Of a DNA stretch of 64,000 bases, positions 51,631 to 61,200 are shown piece by piece; positions within the stretch are counted from its first letter, which is position 1; every line of letters begins with the position of its first letter. A program made the position numbers and the translations under genes. Origin of the DNA: Flavobacterium limnophilum (lineage in GTDB: Bacteria > Bacteroidota > Bacteroidia > Flavobacteriales > Flavobacteriaceae); the NCBI RefSeq assembly GCF_027111315.2, contig NZ_CP114289.2:558001-622000 (forward strand), written 5' to 3'. Under the pieces are notes generated by a model. It was not told where the DNA came from. It saw only the letters and a program-made list of their open reading frames with translations, and ran no database searches.

Positions 51631-52629
51631 TTATTTCTTCGATTCGTTGACCAATCGTTTTAAAATTGCCCATTGTCTTAAAGTATCACGAGCGTCGGTG
51701 GCAGGATAGCCCAACATTGTTTTTCCGGCTGGAACATCGCAAGTAACGCCGGAACCAGCACCAACAATTGCGCCGTCTCCAATGGTTGCATGGTCTTTTA
51801 TCGAGGCGCTTCCGCCAATGATTACGCCGTTTCCTAAAGTTACCGAACCCGCCAAACCAGAATTTCCGGCCATTATGCAAAATTTACCCAATATGCTGTT
51901 GTGTCCAATTTGAACTAGATTGTCAATTTTGCAACCGTCTCCCAAAACTGTCGAACTGAATTTGCCTCTGTCCACACAAGAATTGGCGCCAATTTCAACT
52001 CCATTTCCCAAAATTACGTTTCCAATTTGCGGAATTTTGACCAATCCTCTTTCAGGACAAGGACGAAATCCAAAACCGTCGGCTCCAATGGTGGCATTGG
52101 GATGAATAATACAATCACTGCCCAAGTGGCAACGTTCACGAATCACTGCGCCTGGCCAGATTATGGAGTTTTTCCCGATGGTGCATTCGTCAAGAATGGT
52201 AACATTGGGATAAATCGTCACGTTTTCGCCTAGTTTTACTTTTGGGCCAATGTAGCTTCCGGCACCAATTCGGCTTCCGGCACCAATGATGGCCGTTTTG
52301 TCGATAATGGCTTTTGGATGAACATCAATATTAAATAAAGGAGTGGGCGGTGCGAAAAGTTCCAATACTTGCGACATGGCCAAATCGGCATTTTTTACTT
52401 TGATGAAAACCCTGTTTTCTCCCGGTTCAATCGAAATGTCTTCGTTGACAACGGCAGCACAAGCTTTGGATGTTTTCCAAAACTTCTCGTATTTTTTGTT
52501 TCCAATGAAAGAAATCTCGGAAGCACTGGCCAATTCCAATTGTTCTGGAGCGGTCATTTTTATGGAAGTGGCGCCAACAATAGTGCCTTTTAAAACTTCG
52601 TTTATTTCTTGAATGGAATAGGATTTCAT
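51631..52629 (-). CDS. lpxD: UDP-3-O-acylglucosamine N-acyltransferase
   Basis: A 332-residue enzyme of lipid A synthesis that adds the second acyl chain from acyl-ACP to UDP-3-O-acylglucosamine. The start at 52629 (MKSYSIQEINEVLKG) was chosen as the family N-terminus. Residues 1-100 are the uridine-binding domain; from about 100 onward a left-handed parallel beta-helix shows many hexapeptide repeats (IGAGSRIGAGSYIG, IGPKVKLGENVTIY), with the catalytic His in IVQIGHNSILG-like NLVQIGHNSIL, and a helical C-terminus. Bacteroidota often carry more than one LpxD; here no lpxA/C is beside it. Confidence 0.93.
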   Translation of the reverse strand: MKSYSIQEINEVLKGTIVGATSIKMTAPEQLELASASEISFIGNKKYEKFWKTSKACAAVVNEDISIEPGENRVFIKVKNADLAMSQVLELFAPPTPLFNIDVHPKAIIDKTAIIGAGSRIGAGSYIGPKVKLGENVTIYPNVTILDECTIGKNSIIWPGAVIRERCHLGSDCIIHPNATIGADGFGFRPCPERGLVKIPQIGNVILGNGVEIGANSCVDRGKFSSTVLGDGCKIDNLVQIGHNSILGKFCIMAGNSGLAGSVTLGNGVIIGGSASIKDHATIGDGAIVGAGSGVTCDVPAGKTMLGYPATDARDTLRQWAILKRLVNESKK

Positions 52630-52814
52630 TAGATGATAATTAAATGGGATTCGGGATATAATTTCCAAATAAAGTAAATTTGAGTTGGAATTCCTAATGT
52701 ATTAATTTAGAGGTAAGAATATATCCGTGAATTATGCAAATAATAAACATAAAAGTATAATTCAACGTATTTTCTGATGGATATATTTGCCTCTGGATAT
52801 CAGATCATTATATT

Positions 52815-53720
52815 ATGAAATTAGTTGTAAAATTTACTTTCTCCTTGTTGTTTTTTTCTTTTTTTGGCAATGCCCAGATTCAGGCTTTGTTCAACAATAA
52901 AACCCAGCTCAGGAATTTGACCGAACGTTGGGAACTGGATACCACTGCCACAAGAGGCACCTTTTTGATCACACCCTATAAACCTATTTACATCTTGCTT
53001 GGCAAATATTCGAGTAACCCTAACGAGCAACCCCGTTCGGAGAATGAAAGTCCCGAATACATAATTCCTGAAGGGATTAATTATGATAATGTGGAACTTA
53101 AATTTCAATTGAGTTTCAAGACCAAAGTATTGCAAGGTTTCCTGTGGGGACAGGCCGATTTATGGGTTGCCTATACCCAAAAATCATTTTGGCAAATTTA
53201 CAATACGCATCTTTCACGTCCGTTTAGGGAAATTAATTACGAACCGGAAGTTATCCTGAATTTTCCGGTAAAATTTAAATTTTTTGGTTTCAAAACTCGA
53301 ATGGTCGGGATAGCCTTCAATCATTTGTCCAACGGAAAGAGCGAACCCTTTTCCAGAAGTTTGAACCGGATTATTCTTCATGCTGGATTAGAACGTAAAA
53401 ACTGGACCGTCTATGTTAGAAGCTGGTATGGAATGTCTGATTATGGTTCTGATAATCCCGATATTTCTGACTATATGGGACGTGCCGATTTGAATGTCAT
53501 TTATGCCAAAAACGGGAATGTTTTTTCTTTTATTGGAGGATATAATTTGAATCTTAATTCCAATCCAAGAGGTTCGTCGGAATTCTCCTGGTCGTATCCC
53601 ATTAAAAACAACTTAAAAGGATTTTTGCAGGTTTCCCACGGTTATGGCGAATCGCTTATTGATTACAATCACCTTCAAACCACCTTTGGTATTGGGATTT
53701 CCTTGATTGAATGGTTGTAG
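52815..53720 (+). CDS. pldA: Outer-membrane phospholipase A
   Basis: A 301-residue 12-stranded barrel enzyme with signal MKLVVKFTFSLLFFSFFGNAQ. The active-site motif is GIAFNHLSNGKSEPFSRSLNR, matching the HxSNG of OmpLA (His base, Ser nucleophile), and the downstream Asn in the SRSxNR segment completes the triad. PHxPxY-like ITPYKPIYILLGKYSSNPN fits the N-terminal family motif. It hydrolyses outer-membrane phospholipids when activated by Ca2+ and dimerisation. A TATATTTG -7 box at 52782-52789 precedes it. Confidence 0.88.
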   Translation: MKLVVKFTFSLLFFSFFGNAQIQALFNNKTQLRNLTERWELDTTATRGTFLITPYKPIYILLGKYSSNPNEQPRSENESPEYIIPEGINYDNVELKFQLSFKTKVLQGFLWGQADLWVAYTQKSFWQIYNTHLSRPFREINYEPEVILNFPVKFKFFGFKTRMVGIAFNHLSNGKSEPFSRSLNRIILHAGLERKNWTVYVRSWYGMSDYGSDNPDISDYMGRADLNVIYAKNGNVFSFIGGYNLNLNSNPRGSSEFSWSYPIKNNLKGFLQVSHGYGESLIDYNHLQTTFGIGISLIEWL

Positions 53721-54000
53721 GTGTAAAATAATTAAACCCGACAGGTTTTTGATACAATCGCAAAGCATGTTCGACAACAATCGTGGTTTCAAAATGACTT
53801 CGAAGAGTTTTTTTAGGCATTGGAGTATGATTTCTAAAAAAGGTATTTTTCATCGAATGTCGTTAAAACAAAGGAGATCAAGGAGTATACTAATACTGGA
53901 GTTTACACAAAAATTAAAAACATTAAACAAATTAAATGTTTTTTAATGAATTGTAGCTTTTTATTTATACATTTGGAAGTATATCTTGAAACCAACCACC
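53721..54000. other. 280-nt gap with a half terminator
   Basis: AAACCCGACAGGTTTTTGAT at about 53733-53752 resembles one arm of the terminator found at 56251-56283, but the second arm is absent, so it looks like a decayed copy. TACATTTG at 53968-53975 is a -7 box for the gene at 54001. No gene is seen. Confidence 0.4.
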
Positions 54001-56217
54001 ATGAAAAGAACTGCAATTATCATCATTTTAGTATTACTGAATTCAATGGGATTTGCCCAGCGGGTCATAGAAAATCCAGAATTTGAAGTTTCCAACAGCG
54101 GAATAACGCATATCTCAAAAATTGAACTAAACAAAGACGCAACAAGAATACACATCCATAATAAATTTATACCAAAATGGTGGGTTACATTTGAAAAAGA
54201 TATTTTTATTCAATTGGATAACAATGTAAAATTGAATGTTCTGGATATAGAAGGAGCGAAGTTTGATGAAAAGATAACGATGCCGGAATCTGGAGAAAAA
54301 ACAATCGTACTGGTATTCCCTCCCATAAATGATAATGTAAAAAAGATTGACTACAATAACGAAGTCTTTGGAATAGCATTGGTAGAAGGAACTAAAAAGG
54401 CTGATAAATCTCCCGAAATCCCCGACCATGTTTCAAAATGGATTGATGATGAACTCAAAAAGGCAACTGCCAAACCATTGGCAAATTTCAGTTCTGACCA
54501 ATTCTTTAATGAATCAACTGGTAGATTGATTGGATATATAAAAGGTTATGATATTCGATTGGGTTTCAAAACAGGAATTATGTACACCCGCAATGACATT
54601 ACAAATGAAGATTATCCCGTAGTTATTGAAATACATCCTGACGGCCGTTTCGAAGCTGATATTCCGTTAATAAGCCCTTCTTATTCTTATATGGTTATTA
54701 AAAGGCAACAAGTGAAATTTTATTTAGAACCCAAACAAACCTTAGTCATGATTTTAGATTGGGATGAATTTTTGTATGCCGATAGAATGCGAAATTCACA
54801 ACATAATTTCAAGAACATAACCTTTGAAGGGTCTTTGGCAAAAATAAATGAAGACTTGATTGGCTTTAATCCAAAAGCATTTGATTACAAATCATTTAGT
54901 AAAAAAATGAAAACCATATCTCCTCAAGCTTTTAAAGAAGAGGAAGCCATCGATCATAAAAAAAACTTGGAAAATTTAGAAACCTATCTAAACAAAAAAT
55001 CAATATCCGATAAGGCAAAGATTTTAATAAAAAACAAGATTGATTTAGAACATGCCAATCATTTGTTCGATTTTGTCAGCAACAGGGATTATTACGCCAA
55101 AGAAGATCTTGCAAATTCAATTTTAAAAATACCCGTAGAAAACGAGTATTTTGATTTTTTGCAAAAAATGGATTTAAATGACCAAAGTTTTTTAGCTTTA
55201 GATGATTTTAAGATTTTTGTCAATCGATTGGAGTTTTCAAAGCCTATTTTGGTTTATCCAAAACCTAATGTAACAAATACATTTACACCCGAAAAAACTT
55301 TTGAGCAGTATTTAGAAGTCGAAAAAATTGAAATTACTGATAATGATAAAGTATTACTAGAAAGCGCAAAAACCAAGAAATTTGAATCAATGGCAGCTTA
55401 TGAAGAGTTTCAAAAACAATTTAGCGAGACCTACAAAAATGCATCAAAAGCCTATTCCAAAAAATATGTTGATCCCTTTATTAGTGTGCCAAAACCTGAA
55501 AAAGTGACTATGGAAAAGTGGCAATTAAGAGATTCCATTGTTAAAAATGTATTTCACTTGGAAAAAAACCTTGTTTACGAAGTAATAAAAATCAGATCAC
55601 TCGATTATGATATAAAAAGAAGTGATTCCGAAAATGCACATGCTTATTGGAACGAATTACAAAAAGACATTACACATCCATTCTTAAAAAAAGAAGGCGA
55701 AAGAATTGTAAGCAAACAGTATCCAATTAACTCTTTTCAAAACAATCCTTTGACTGACAACTTAAATCGTAAGGTAAATATTAATGCCACGGCACAACAG
55801 AACAAATTGCCGGAAGGTAAAGCAACCGAAATTTTTAAAAATATCATAAAAAAACATAAAGGAAAAATATTATTTATTGATTTTTGGGCAACCACTTGTG
55901 GCCCTTGTGTGGCTGGTATAAAACGAATGAAAGAAAAGAGAAAGGAATATAAAGACAATAAAGATTTTGAGTTTGTATTCATTACTGACGAAAGCTTGTC
56001 TCCACTTGAACCTTACAACAAATTTGTTGGGGAGCAGGAATTGGAAAATATTTACCGATTAGCTTCAGATGATTATAATTATTTACGCCAACTTTTTAAA
56101 TTTAATGGCATACCACATTATGTAGTTATTGACAAAAAAGGAGAAGTCATAAATGATGATTTTCCCATGCATAATTTTAATAGTTTGTTGAACGGAATTC
56201 TTGAAAAATACAATTAG
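54001..56217 (+). CDS. Large exported protein with C-terminal thioredoxin (TlpA-like) domain
   Basis: A 738-residue protein. The signal MKRTAIIIILVLLNSMGFAQ is cleaved after AQ. The first 580 residues are unusual: a beta-rich part (residues about 20-270) with an YLEPKQTLVMILDW strand typical of DUF4369-like modules, then a helical, lysine-rich part. The last 130 residues are a thioredoxin fold with the redox pair in FWATTCGPCVAGIKRMKEKR and the cis-Pro region IPHYVVIDKKGEV. A periplasmic or surface thiol-disulfide role is likely. Large TlpA-like proteins of this layout are common in Bacteroidota. Confidence 0.85.
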   Translation: MKRTAIIIILVLLNSMGFAQRVIENPEFEVSNSGITHISKIELNKDATRIHIHNKFIPKWWVTFEKDIFIQLDNNVKLNVLDIEGAKFDEKITMPESGEKTIVLVFPPINDNVKKIDYNNEVFGIALVEGTKKADKSPEIPDHVSKWIDDELKKATAKPLANFSSDQFFNESTGRLIGYIKGYDIRLGFKTGIMYTRNDITNEDYPVVIEIHPDGRFEADIPLISPSYSYMVIKRQQVKFYLEPKQTLVMILDWDEFLYADRMRNSQHNFKNITFEGSLAKINEDLIGFNPKAFDYKSFSKKMKTISPQAFKEEEAIDHKKNLENLETYLNKKSISDKAKILIKNKIDLEHANHLFDFVSNRDYYAKEDLANSILKIPVENEYFDFLQKMDLNDQSFLALDDFKIFVNRLEFSKPILVYPKPNVTNTFTPEKTFEQYLEVEKIEITDNDKVLLESAKTKKFESMAAYEEFQKQFSETYKNASKAYSKKYVDPFISVPKPEKVTMEKWQLRDSIVKNVFHLEKNLVYEVIKIRSLDYDIKRSDSENAHAYWNELQKDITHPFLKKEGERIVSKQYPINSFQNNPLTDNLNRKVNINATAQQNKLPEGKATEIFKNIIKKHKGKILFIDFWATTCGPCVAGIKRMKEKRKEYKDNKDFEFVFITDESLSPLEPYNKFVGEQELENIYRLASDDYNYLRQLFKFNGIPHYVVIDKKGEVINDDFPMHNFNSLLNGILEKYN

Positions 56218-56250
56218 TAAATAAAGAAGATAGTGTCATTTATAAAAGCA

Positions 56251-56283
56251 AAACCCGACAAGTTTTTGAAACTTGTCGGGTTT
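56251..56283 (+). terminator. Intrinsic terminator of the thioredoxin-domain gene
   Basis: AAACCCGACAAGTTT / AAACTTGTCGGGTTT, a perfect 15-bp stem with a 3-nt loop, followed by TTTAATTATTTT. Confidence 0.82.
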
Positions 56284-56331
56284 AATTATTTTGAATATTG
56301 CTACTGAACACTAAAAACTGAACACTGATTA

Positions 56332-57430
56332 CTATTCCTCTTCGCGTTGTCCCATCATCATCAGGAATGCTTTCAGGAACTCGTCGATGTCGCCATTCAT
56401 CACGCCGTCGACATTGCTGGTTTCGTAACCGGTGCGAACGTCCTTGACCAATTTATAAGGTTGCATCACGTAGTTTCGGATTTGCGAACCCCATTCAATT
56501 TTCATCTTTCCGGCTTCAATGTCAGAGCGTTGTTCTTGCTGCTTTTTTAATTCAATTTCATACAATTGCGATTTCAACATTTGCATTGCCCGGTTTCTAT
56601 TGTCGTGTTGCGAACGGGTTTCCGAACATTGAATCTGGATTCCCGAAGGTTTGTGGGTCAACTGAACTTTTGTTTCTACTTTATTCACGTTCTGACCACC
56701 GGCACCACTCGAACGAGAGGTGATAATCTCAATGTCGGCAGGGTTGATTTCAATTTCGATAGTGTCATCCACTAAAGGGTACACGTAAACAGAAACAAAT
56801 GAAGTATGTCGCTTGGCATTACTGTCAAAAGGAGAAATACGCACCAATCGATGCACGCCATTTTCACCTTTTAGATAACCAAAAGCATAATCACCCTCAA
56901 TTTCTAAAGTTACCGTTTTTATACCTGCTGCATCTCCTTCTTGATAATTTAGTTCACGTATTTTGTATCCCGATTTCTCGGCCCACATCATGTACATTCG
57001 CATCAGCATCGAAGCCCAGTCGCAACTTTCCGTTCCGCCGGCACCAGCAGTAATTTGTAACACCGCACTCAAACTGTCGCCTTCATCCGAAAGCATGTTC
57101 TTGAATTCGATGGCTTCAATGTGATGTTGAGTAGTTTTGTATTGCTCGTCCAATTCTTCTGCAGAAAGTTCCCCTTCCTTGTAGAATTCGTAGGCCAATT
57201 GCAACTCGTCGGTCATTTCGACCGCCTTGTTGTAGTCTTCAATCCATTTTTTCTTGGAACGAAGGTTTTTCACGTATATTTCGGCTTCTTTTGGATTGTT
57301 CCAAAAATCAGGAGCCAAGGTTTTCTCTTCTTCGTTGGTAATTTCGATTAATTTGGCATCAACGTCAAAGATACCTCCTCAACGCACCAAGGCGCTCCAC
57401 AATACCTTTTATTTGTTCGGTAGTTGTCAT
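56332..57430 (-). CDS. prfB: Peptide chain release factor 2, with programmed +1 frameshift
   Basis: The coding sequence starts at ATG 57430, reads 21 codons ([21 protein letters not shown]) to an in-frame TGA at 57367-57365, and resumes in the +1 frame at GAC 57366, giving 365 residues in all. The shift site is AGGAGG TAT CTT TGA C (57379-57364), the classical RF2 autoregulatory site with an internal Shine-Dalgarno three nt before CTT. SPF in [15 protein letters not shown] recognises UGA and UAA, and GGQ in [17 protein letters not shown] drives peptide release. The promoter at 57454-57483 leaves a short leader. A call that begins at 57318 would miss the N-terminus. Confidence 0.95.
57364..57379 (-). 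promoter_or_regulatory. RF2 programmed frameshift site
   Basis: Minus strand AGGAGGTATCTTTGAC: SD-like AGGAGG, a three-nt spacer, slippery CTT, stop TGA and 3' C. Low RF2 makes the ribosome pause at TGA and shift +1, restoring synthesis. Confidence 0.95.
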
Positions 57431-57453
57431 AAATTATAATTATTTTTGTGGCA

Positions 57454-57483
57454 CAAAAATAGAAAAATTTTACGAGGGGACAA
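57454..57483 (-). promoter_or_regulatory. Bacteroidota promoter of prfB
   Basis: Minus strand TTG (57483-57481), 19-nt spacer, TATTTTTG (57461-57454). Confidence 0.55.
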
Positions 57484-57519
57484 GTCTTGGCTTGTGGATA
57501 CCCAAAATATAAAAACACA

Positions 57520-58542
57520 ATGCGAATAAATTTAGTCAGCGACACCGTTACCAAACCTTCACAGGAGATGTTGCGTTTCATGTTTCAAGCCGAAGTGGGT
57601 GATGACGTGTACAAACAAGACCCAACGGTTATTGAATTGGAAACTAAAGTTGCCCAGATGTTTGGAATGGAAGCGGGACTTTTCTTTCCTTCGGGAACGA
57701 TGGCCAATCAAACAGCCATAAAAGTCCATACCCAGCCTGGCGAACAATTGATTGCCGACAAATGGTCACACGTCTATAACTATGAGGGCGGTGGAGTTTC
57801 CTTCAATAGCGGGGTTTCGTGCTGTTTGTTGGATGGAAATCGCGGAATGATCACTGCCGAACAAGTGGCTGCTTCCATCAACGATCCCGAGTTTTACCAC
57901 AGTCCACTCACGAGTTTGGTTTGCGTGGAAAACACGACAAACAAAGGCGGTGGTGCTTGTTATGATTTTGAAGAATTCAGGAAAATCAGGCAGGTTTGTG
58001 ATGCCAATAATTTGAAATTTCACTTGGATGGTGCCCGAATCTGGAACGCCTTGATAGTCAAGAACGACAATCCCAAGGAATACGGAAAAGTATTTGACAC
58101 CATTTCGGTTTGCTTGTCCAAAGGTTTGGGGGCGCCAATAGGTTCACTTTTGTTGTCCGACAAGGAGACCATTCACAAAGCCTTGCGAATTCGAAAAATA
58201 TTGGGCGGCGGAATGCGGCAAGTAGGTTATTTGGCGGCAGCCGGGATGTATGCCATAAGCAACAACATCGGAAAATTAGCAGAAGACCACAGACGTGCCA
58301 AGGAAATAGGAGCCGTTTTGGAAAAATTGAACTGGGTGGGCAAAGTAGAACCCATAGAAACCAATATCTTGATTTTCTCGCTTCATCCGCAAGTTAGCGA
58401 AACGGCTGTTATCGAAAAATTAAATGAAAAAGGAATTGCCATCAGTTCGATGGGACACGGGAAATTGCGCATTGTCACGCATCTGGATTATCGCGAAGTG
58501 ATGCACACTTATGTGTTGGAGACTTTGGTGAAGATGGTTTAG
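57520..58542 (+). CDS. Low-specificity L-threonine aldolase
   Basis: A 340-residue fold-type I PLP enzyme, with start at 57520 (MRINLVSDTVTKPSQEM, the family N-terminus). VGDDVYKQDPTVIELE, GLFFPSGTMANQTAIK, and the PLP lysine in VCLSKGLGAPIGSLLLS match threonine aldolases; HLDGARIWNA provides the PLP-stabilising Asp. It cleaves threonine or allo-threonine to glycine and acetaldehyde. It is divergent from prfB and convergent with the ybaB-like gene. Confidence 0.92.
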   Translation: MRINLVSDTVTKPSQEMLRFMFQAEVGDDVYKQDPTVIELETKVAQMFGMEAGLFFPSGTMANQTAIKVHTQPGEQLIADKWSHVYNYEGGGVSFNSGVSCCLLDGNRGMITAEQVAASINDPEFYHSPLTSLVCVENTTNKGGGACYDFEEFRKIRQVCDANNLKFHLDGARIWNALIVKNDNPKEYGKVFDTISVCLSKGLGAPIGSLLLSDKETIHKALRIRKILGGGMRQVGYLAAAGMYAISNNIGKLAEDHRRAKEIGAVLEKLNWVGKVEPIETNILIFSLHPQVSETAVIEKLNEKGIAISSMGHGKLRIVTHLDYREVMHTYVLETLVKMV

Positions 58543-58546
58543 TTCC

Positions 58547-58598
58547 AAGCTTCAAGTTTTGATCATTCTGTGAACTTGAAACCTGAAACTTGAAACTT
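58547..58598. terminator. Hairpin between convergent genes
   Basis: AAGCTTCAAGTTT / AAACTTGAAACTT with one mismatch and a 26-nt spacer, then TTTT on the plus strand. Probably terminates both flanking genes. Confidence 0.5.
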
Positions 58599-58600
58599 TT

Positions 58601-58921
58601 TTATTTGAACATTTCATCCATTCCTGGAATCATGGGCATGTCTACTTTGGCGACAGCGTCCAATTCGGCTTGGTTTACTTTTGCGGCTTTTTCGATGGCC
58701 TTGTTTAGGGTCACGATTAGATAGTCTTCCAATTGTTCTTTGTCTTCCAATAAAGAATCGTTAATCGAGATGGATTTTAATTTTCCGTTAGCCGTGAAAG
58801 TTACCTTCAATGCGCCGTCAGTGCTTTGTTCGTCGATTAAAACCGAATCCATTCTTAGTTTGGTTTCTTCCATTTTTCGTTGGGTTTCCTTCAATTTACC
58901 CATCATTCCCATTAAATCCAT
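58601..58921 (-). CDS. YbaB/EbfC family nucleoid-associated protein
   Basis: A 106-residue protein starting at [20 protein letters not shown] (58921), the family N-terminal helix; the frame start ten codons upstream lies at the promoter. The central [16 protein letters not shown] strand pair and a long helix ([20 protein letters not shown]) define the hot-dog-like YbaB dimer. It binds DNA. In many bacteria it sits beside dnaX-recR, but not here. Ends [11 protein letters not shown], a common flavobacterial tail. Confidence 0.88.
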   Translation of the reverse strand: MDLMGMMGKLKETQRKMEETKLRMDSVLIDEQSTDGALKVTFTANGKLKSISINDSLLEDKEQLEDYLIVTLNKAIEKAAKVNQAELDAVAKVDMPMIPGMDEMFK

Positions 58922-58948
58922 TGTTGTAATTTTTAAATTGTTGTCTTG

Positions 58949-58979
58949 CAAAATTACTCTTTTGCGTGGTGATATTCAA
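58949..58979 (-). promoter_or_regulatory. Bacteroidota promoter of the ybaB-like gene
   Basis: Minus strand TTG (58979-58977), 20-nt spacer, TAATTTTG (58956-58949). The gene starts 28 nt downstream. Confidence 0.5.
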
Positions 58980-59066
58980 TTTAATTTTTTAACTAAAAAT
59001 AGATTCATTCTAAGGTCAGTTTGTGCTATTTTTGTAAACTATAATAGAAATTTGAAAGTTCGCAAT

Positions 59067-61127
59067 ATGCCCAAAATAATACAACCACCAGTTGCCAAGA
59101 TAATTCCAAAAAAAATGGAGAAATTCGGCGATGAGCGAATTGACAATTACTTTTGGTTGAACGACCGCGAAAATCCGGAAGTTATTGATTACCTGAATAA
59201 AGAGAATGACTATTACAAAAAAATGACTGCCCATACCAAGGCATTCCAAAAGGAATTGTTTGAGGAGATGAAGGGCAGGATCAAGGAAGACGACGAGTCG
59301 GTTCCGTATTTGTACAATGGCTATTACTATATCACCCGATTCGAAACCGGGAAAAATTATCCCATTTATTCCAGAAAAAAGGAAAGCCTTTCGGCCAAAG
59401 AAGAGATTATGTTCGATTGCAACAAAATGGCCAAAGGACATTCTTATTTCCAATTGGGCGGTTTGAGCGTCAGTCCAGACAACAAGTTGGCCGTTTTCAG
59501 TATTGACATTGTTGGCAGAAGAATCTACGACATTCAGGTCAAAAACTTGGAAACAGGCGAAATTCTTGCCGACAAAATCGAAAAAGTATCGGGAAATGCC
59601 GTTTGGGCCAATGACAACCAGACTATTTTTTATTCGAGCCAAGACGAAGTGACCTTGCGTTCCGACAAGATTTTCAAACATAAATTGGGCACAAAACAAG
59701 CCGACGATGTTTTGGTTTATTTCGAAAAAGACGAAACCTATAATGTCGAGGTGGCCAAATCCAAGTCCAGAAAGTATCTGGCGATAGAATCAGGCAGCAC
59801 CTTGACCACCGAATACCGAATATTGGAAGCCGACAATCCCGACGGGAAATTCAGGATTTTCCAGAAAAGAACGCGTGGTTTGGAATATAGCATCAATCAT
59901 TATGGAGACAGTTTCTACATTATGACCAATGCGGACAAAGCCACGAATTTCAAGTTGATGAAAACTCCGGAAACGGCCACTTCCAAAGAAAACTGGACGG
60001 AAGTTGTTCCGCATCGCGAGGATGTTTTGTTGGAAGACATCGAAATTTTCAAGGAATTTTTGGTTGTTGAAGAGCGCACCAATGGTTTGAACAAAATAAG
60101 GATTATGCCGTGGAGTGGGGAAGGAGAATATTACTTGCCTTTCGAGAGCGAAACTTATACGGCTTACACTTCCACGAACGTGGATTTCGATACGGATGTT
60201 TTGCGTTATTCCTACCAATCGATGACTACGCCTTCCTCGGTGATTGATTTCAACATGAAAACCAAAACCAAGGAAATCAAGAAAGAGCAACAAGTTCTGG
60301 GCGGGAAATTCGACAAAAATAATTACACCGAAGAACGAATTTGGGCCACTGCCAAAGACGGAACCCAAGTGCCCATTTCGATGGTTTATAGAAAAGGATT
60401 GGAGAAAAACGGCAAGAATCCGTTGTTGTTGTATGCTTACGGTTCCTACGGTCATTCGATGGATGCCACATTTTCTTCGACTCGATTGACATTGCTCGAC
60501 CGGGGATTTGTTTTTGCCATAGCGCACATTCGAGGCGGTGAAGATTTGGGAAGACAATGGTATGAAGACGGTAAATTATTGAAAAAGAAAAACACGTTTA
60601 CCGATTTTATTGATTGTTCCAAATTTGTAATCGAGCAAAAATATACTTCTCCCGAACATTTATATGCCGAAGGCGGTTCGGCTGGAGGATTATTGATGGG
60701 AGCCATAGTGAATTTGGCACCGGAATTATACCATGGAGTCATTGCCCAAGTGCCTTTTGTGGACGTGATTTCGACAATGTTGGACGAAAGTATTCCGCTT
60801 ACAACAGGAGAATATGACGAATGGGGAAATCCAAATGTTAAAAAATATTACCATTATATGCGATCCTATTCGCCTTATGATAATGTAATAAAGCAAAACT
60901 ATCCCAACATGTATGTTTCGACAGGCTTGCATGATTCGCAGGTACAATACTGGGAACCAGCCAAGTGGGTGGCTAAATTAAGGGGTTTAAAAACGGATAA
61001 CTCTATTTTGTTTCTCGATACAAACATGGATGCAGGTCACGGAGGTGCTTCGGGAAGATTTGAAGCCATCAAGGAATTGGCCAAAGAGTATAGTTTTTTA
61101 TTAGATTTAGAAAGAATTGAAAAGTAA
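59067..61127 (+). CDS. Prolyl oligopeptidase family (S9A), oligopeptidase B-like
   Basis: A 686-residue serine peptidase. The start at 59067 (MPKIIQPPVAKIIPKKMEKF) was chosen because the 109 in-frame codons upstream are antisense to ybaB and unlike the family. Residues about 1-75 and 400-686 form the alpha/beta-hydrolase; the middle is a beta-propeller. The nucleophile Ser is in AEGGSAGGLLMGA and the His in DAGHGGASGRFEA. It has no signal peptide, so it is likely cytoplasmic. It cleaves short peptides, typically after basic residues in oligopeptidase B. TATTTTTG at 59027-59034 is a possible -7 box. Confidence 0.92.
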   Translation: MPKIIQPPVAKIIPKKMEKFGDERIDNYFWLNDRENPEVIDYLNKENDYYKKMTAHTKAFQKELFEEMKGRIKEDDESVPYLYNGYYYITRFETGKNYPIYSRKKESLSAKEEIMFDCNKMAKGHSYFQLGGLSVSPDNKLAVFSIDIVGRRIYDIQVKNLETGEILADKIEKVSGNAVWANDNQTIFYSSQDEVTLRSDKIFKHKLGTKQADDVLVYFEKDETYNVEVAKSKSRKYLAIESGSTLTTEYRILEADNPDGKFRIFQKRTRGLEYSINHYGDSFYIMTNADKATNFKLMKTPETATSKENWTEVVPHREDVLLEDIEIFKEFLVVEERTNGLNKIRIMPWSGEGEYYLPFESETYTAYTSTNVDFDTDVLRYSYQSMTTPSSVIDFNMKTKTKEIKKEQQVLGGKFDKNNYTEERIWATAKDGTQVPISMVYRKGLEKNGKNPLLLYAYGSYGHSMDATFSSTRLTLLDRGFVFAIAHIRGGEDLGRQWYEDGKLLKKKNTFTDFIDCSKFVIEQKYTSPEHLYAEGGSAGGLLMGAIVNLAPELYHGVIAQVPFVDVISTMLDESIPLTTGEYDEWGNPNVKKYYHYMRSYSPYDNVIKQNYPNMYVSTGLHDSQVQYWEPAKWVAKLRGLKTDNSILFLDTNMDAGHGGASGRFEAIKELAKEYSFLLDLERIEK

Positions 61128-61200
61128 TTAGAATTTTTTTTGTTAAATTTGCAAGGATTTTGGTTAAATTTAAAAGTGTCCTTGATTAACTATTTTTTTT

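Noticed and set aside
53733..53752. Terminator after pldA
   Set aside because: Only one arm of the AAACCCGACA hairpin is present, so no stem can form.
56332..57318. prfB starting at 57318 as a 328-residue protein
   Set aside because: The upstream 21 codons, TGA and slippery site make up the true N-terminus through the programmed frameshift.
58740..59066. N-terminal extension of the S9 peptidase
   Set aside because: It is antisense to the ybaB-like gene and its own promoter; family similarity begins at 59067.
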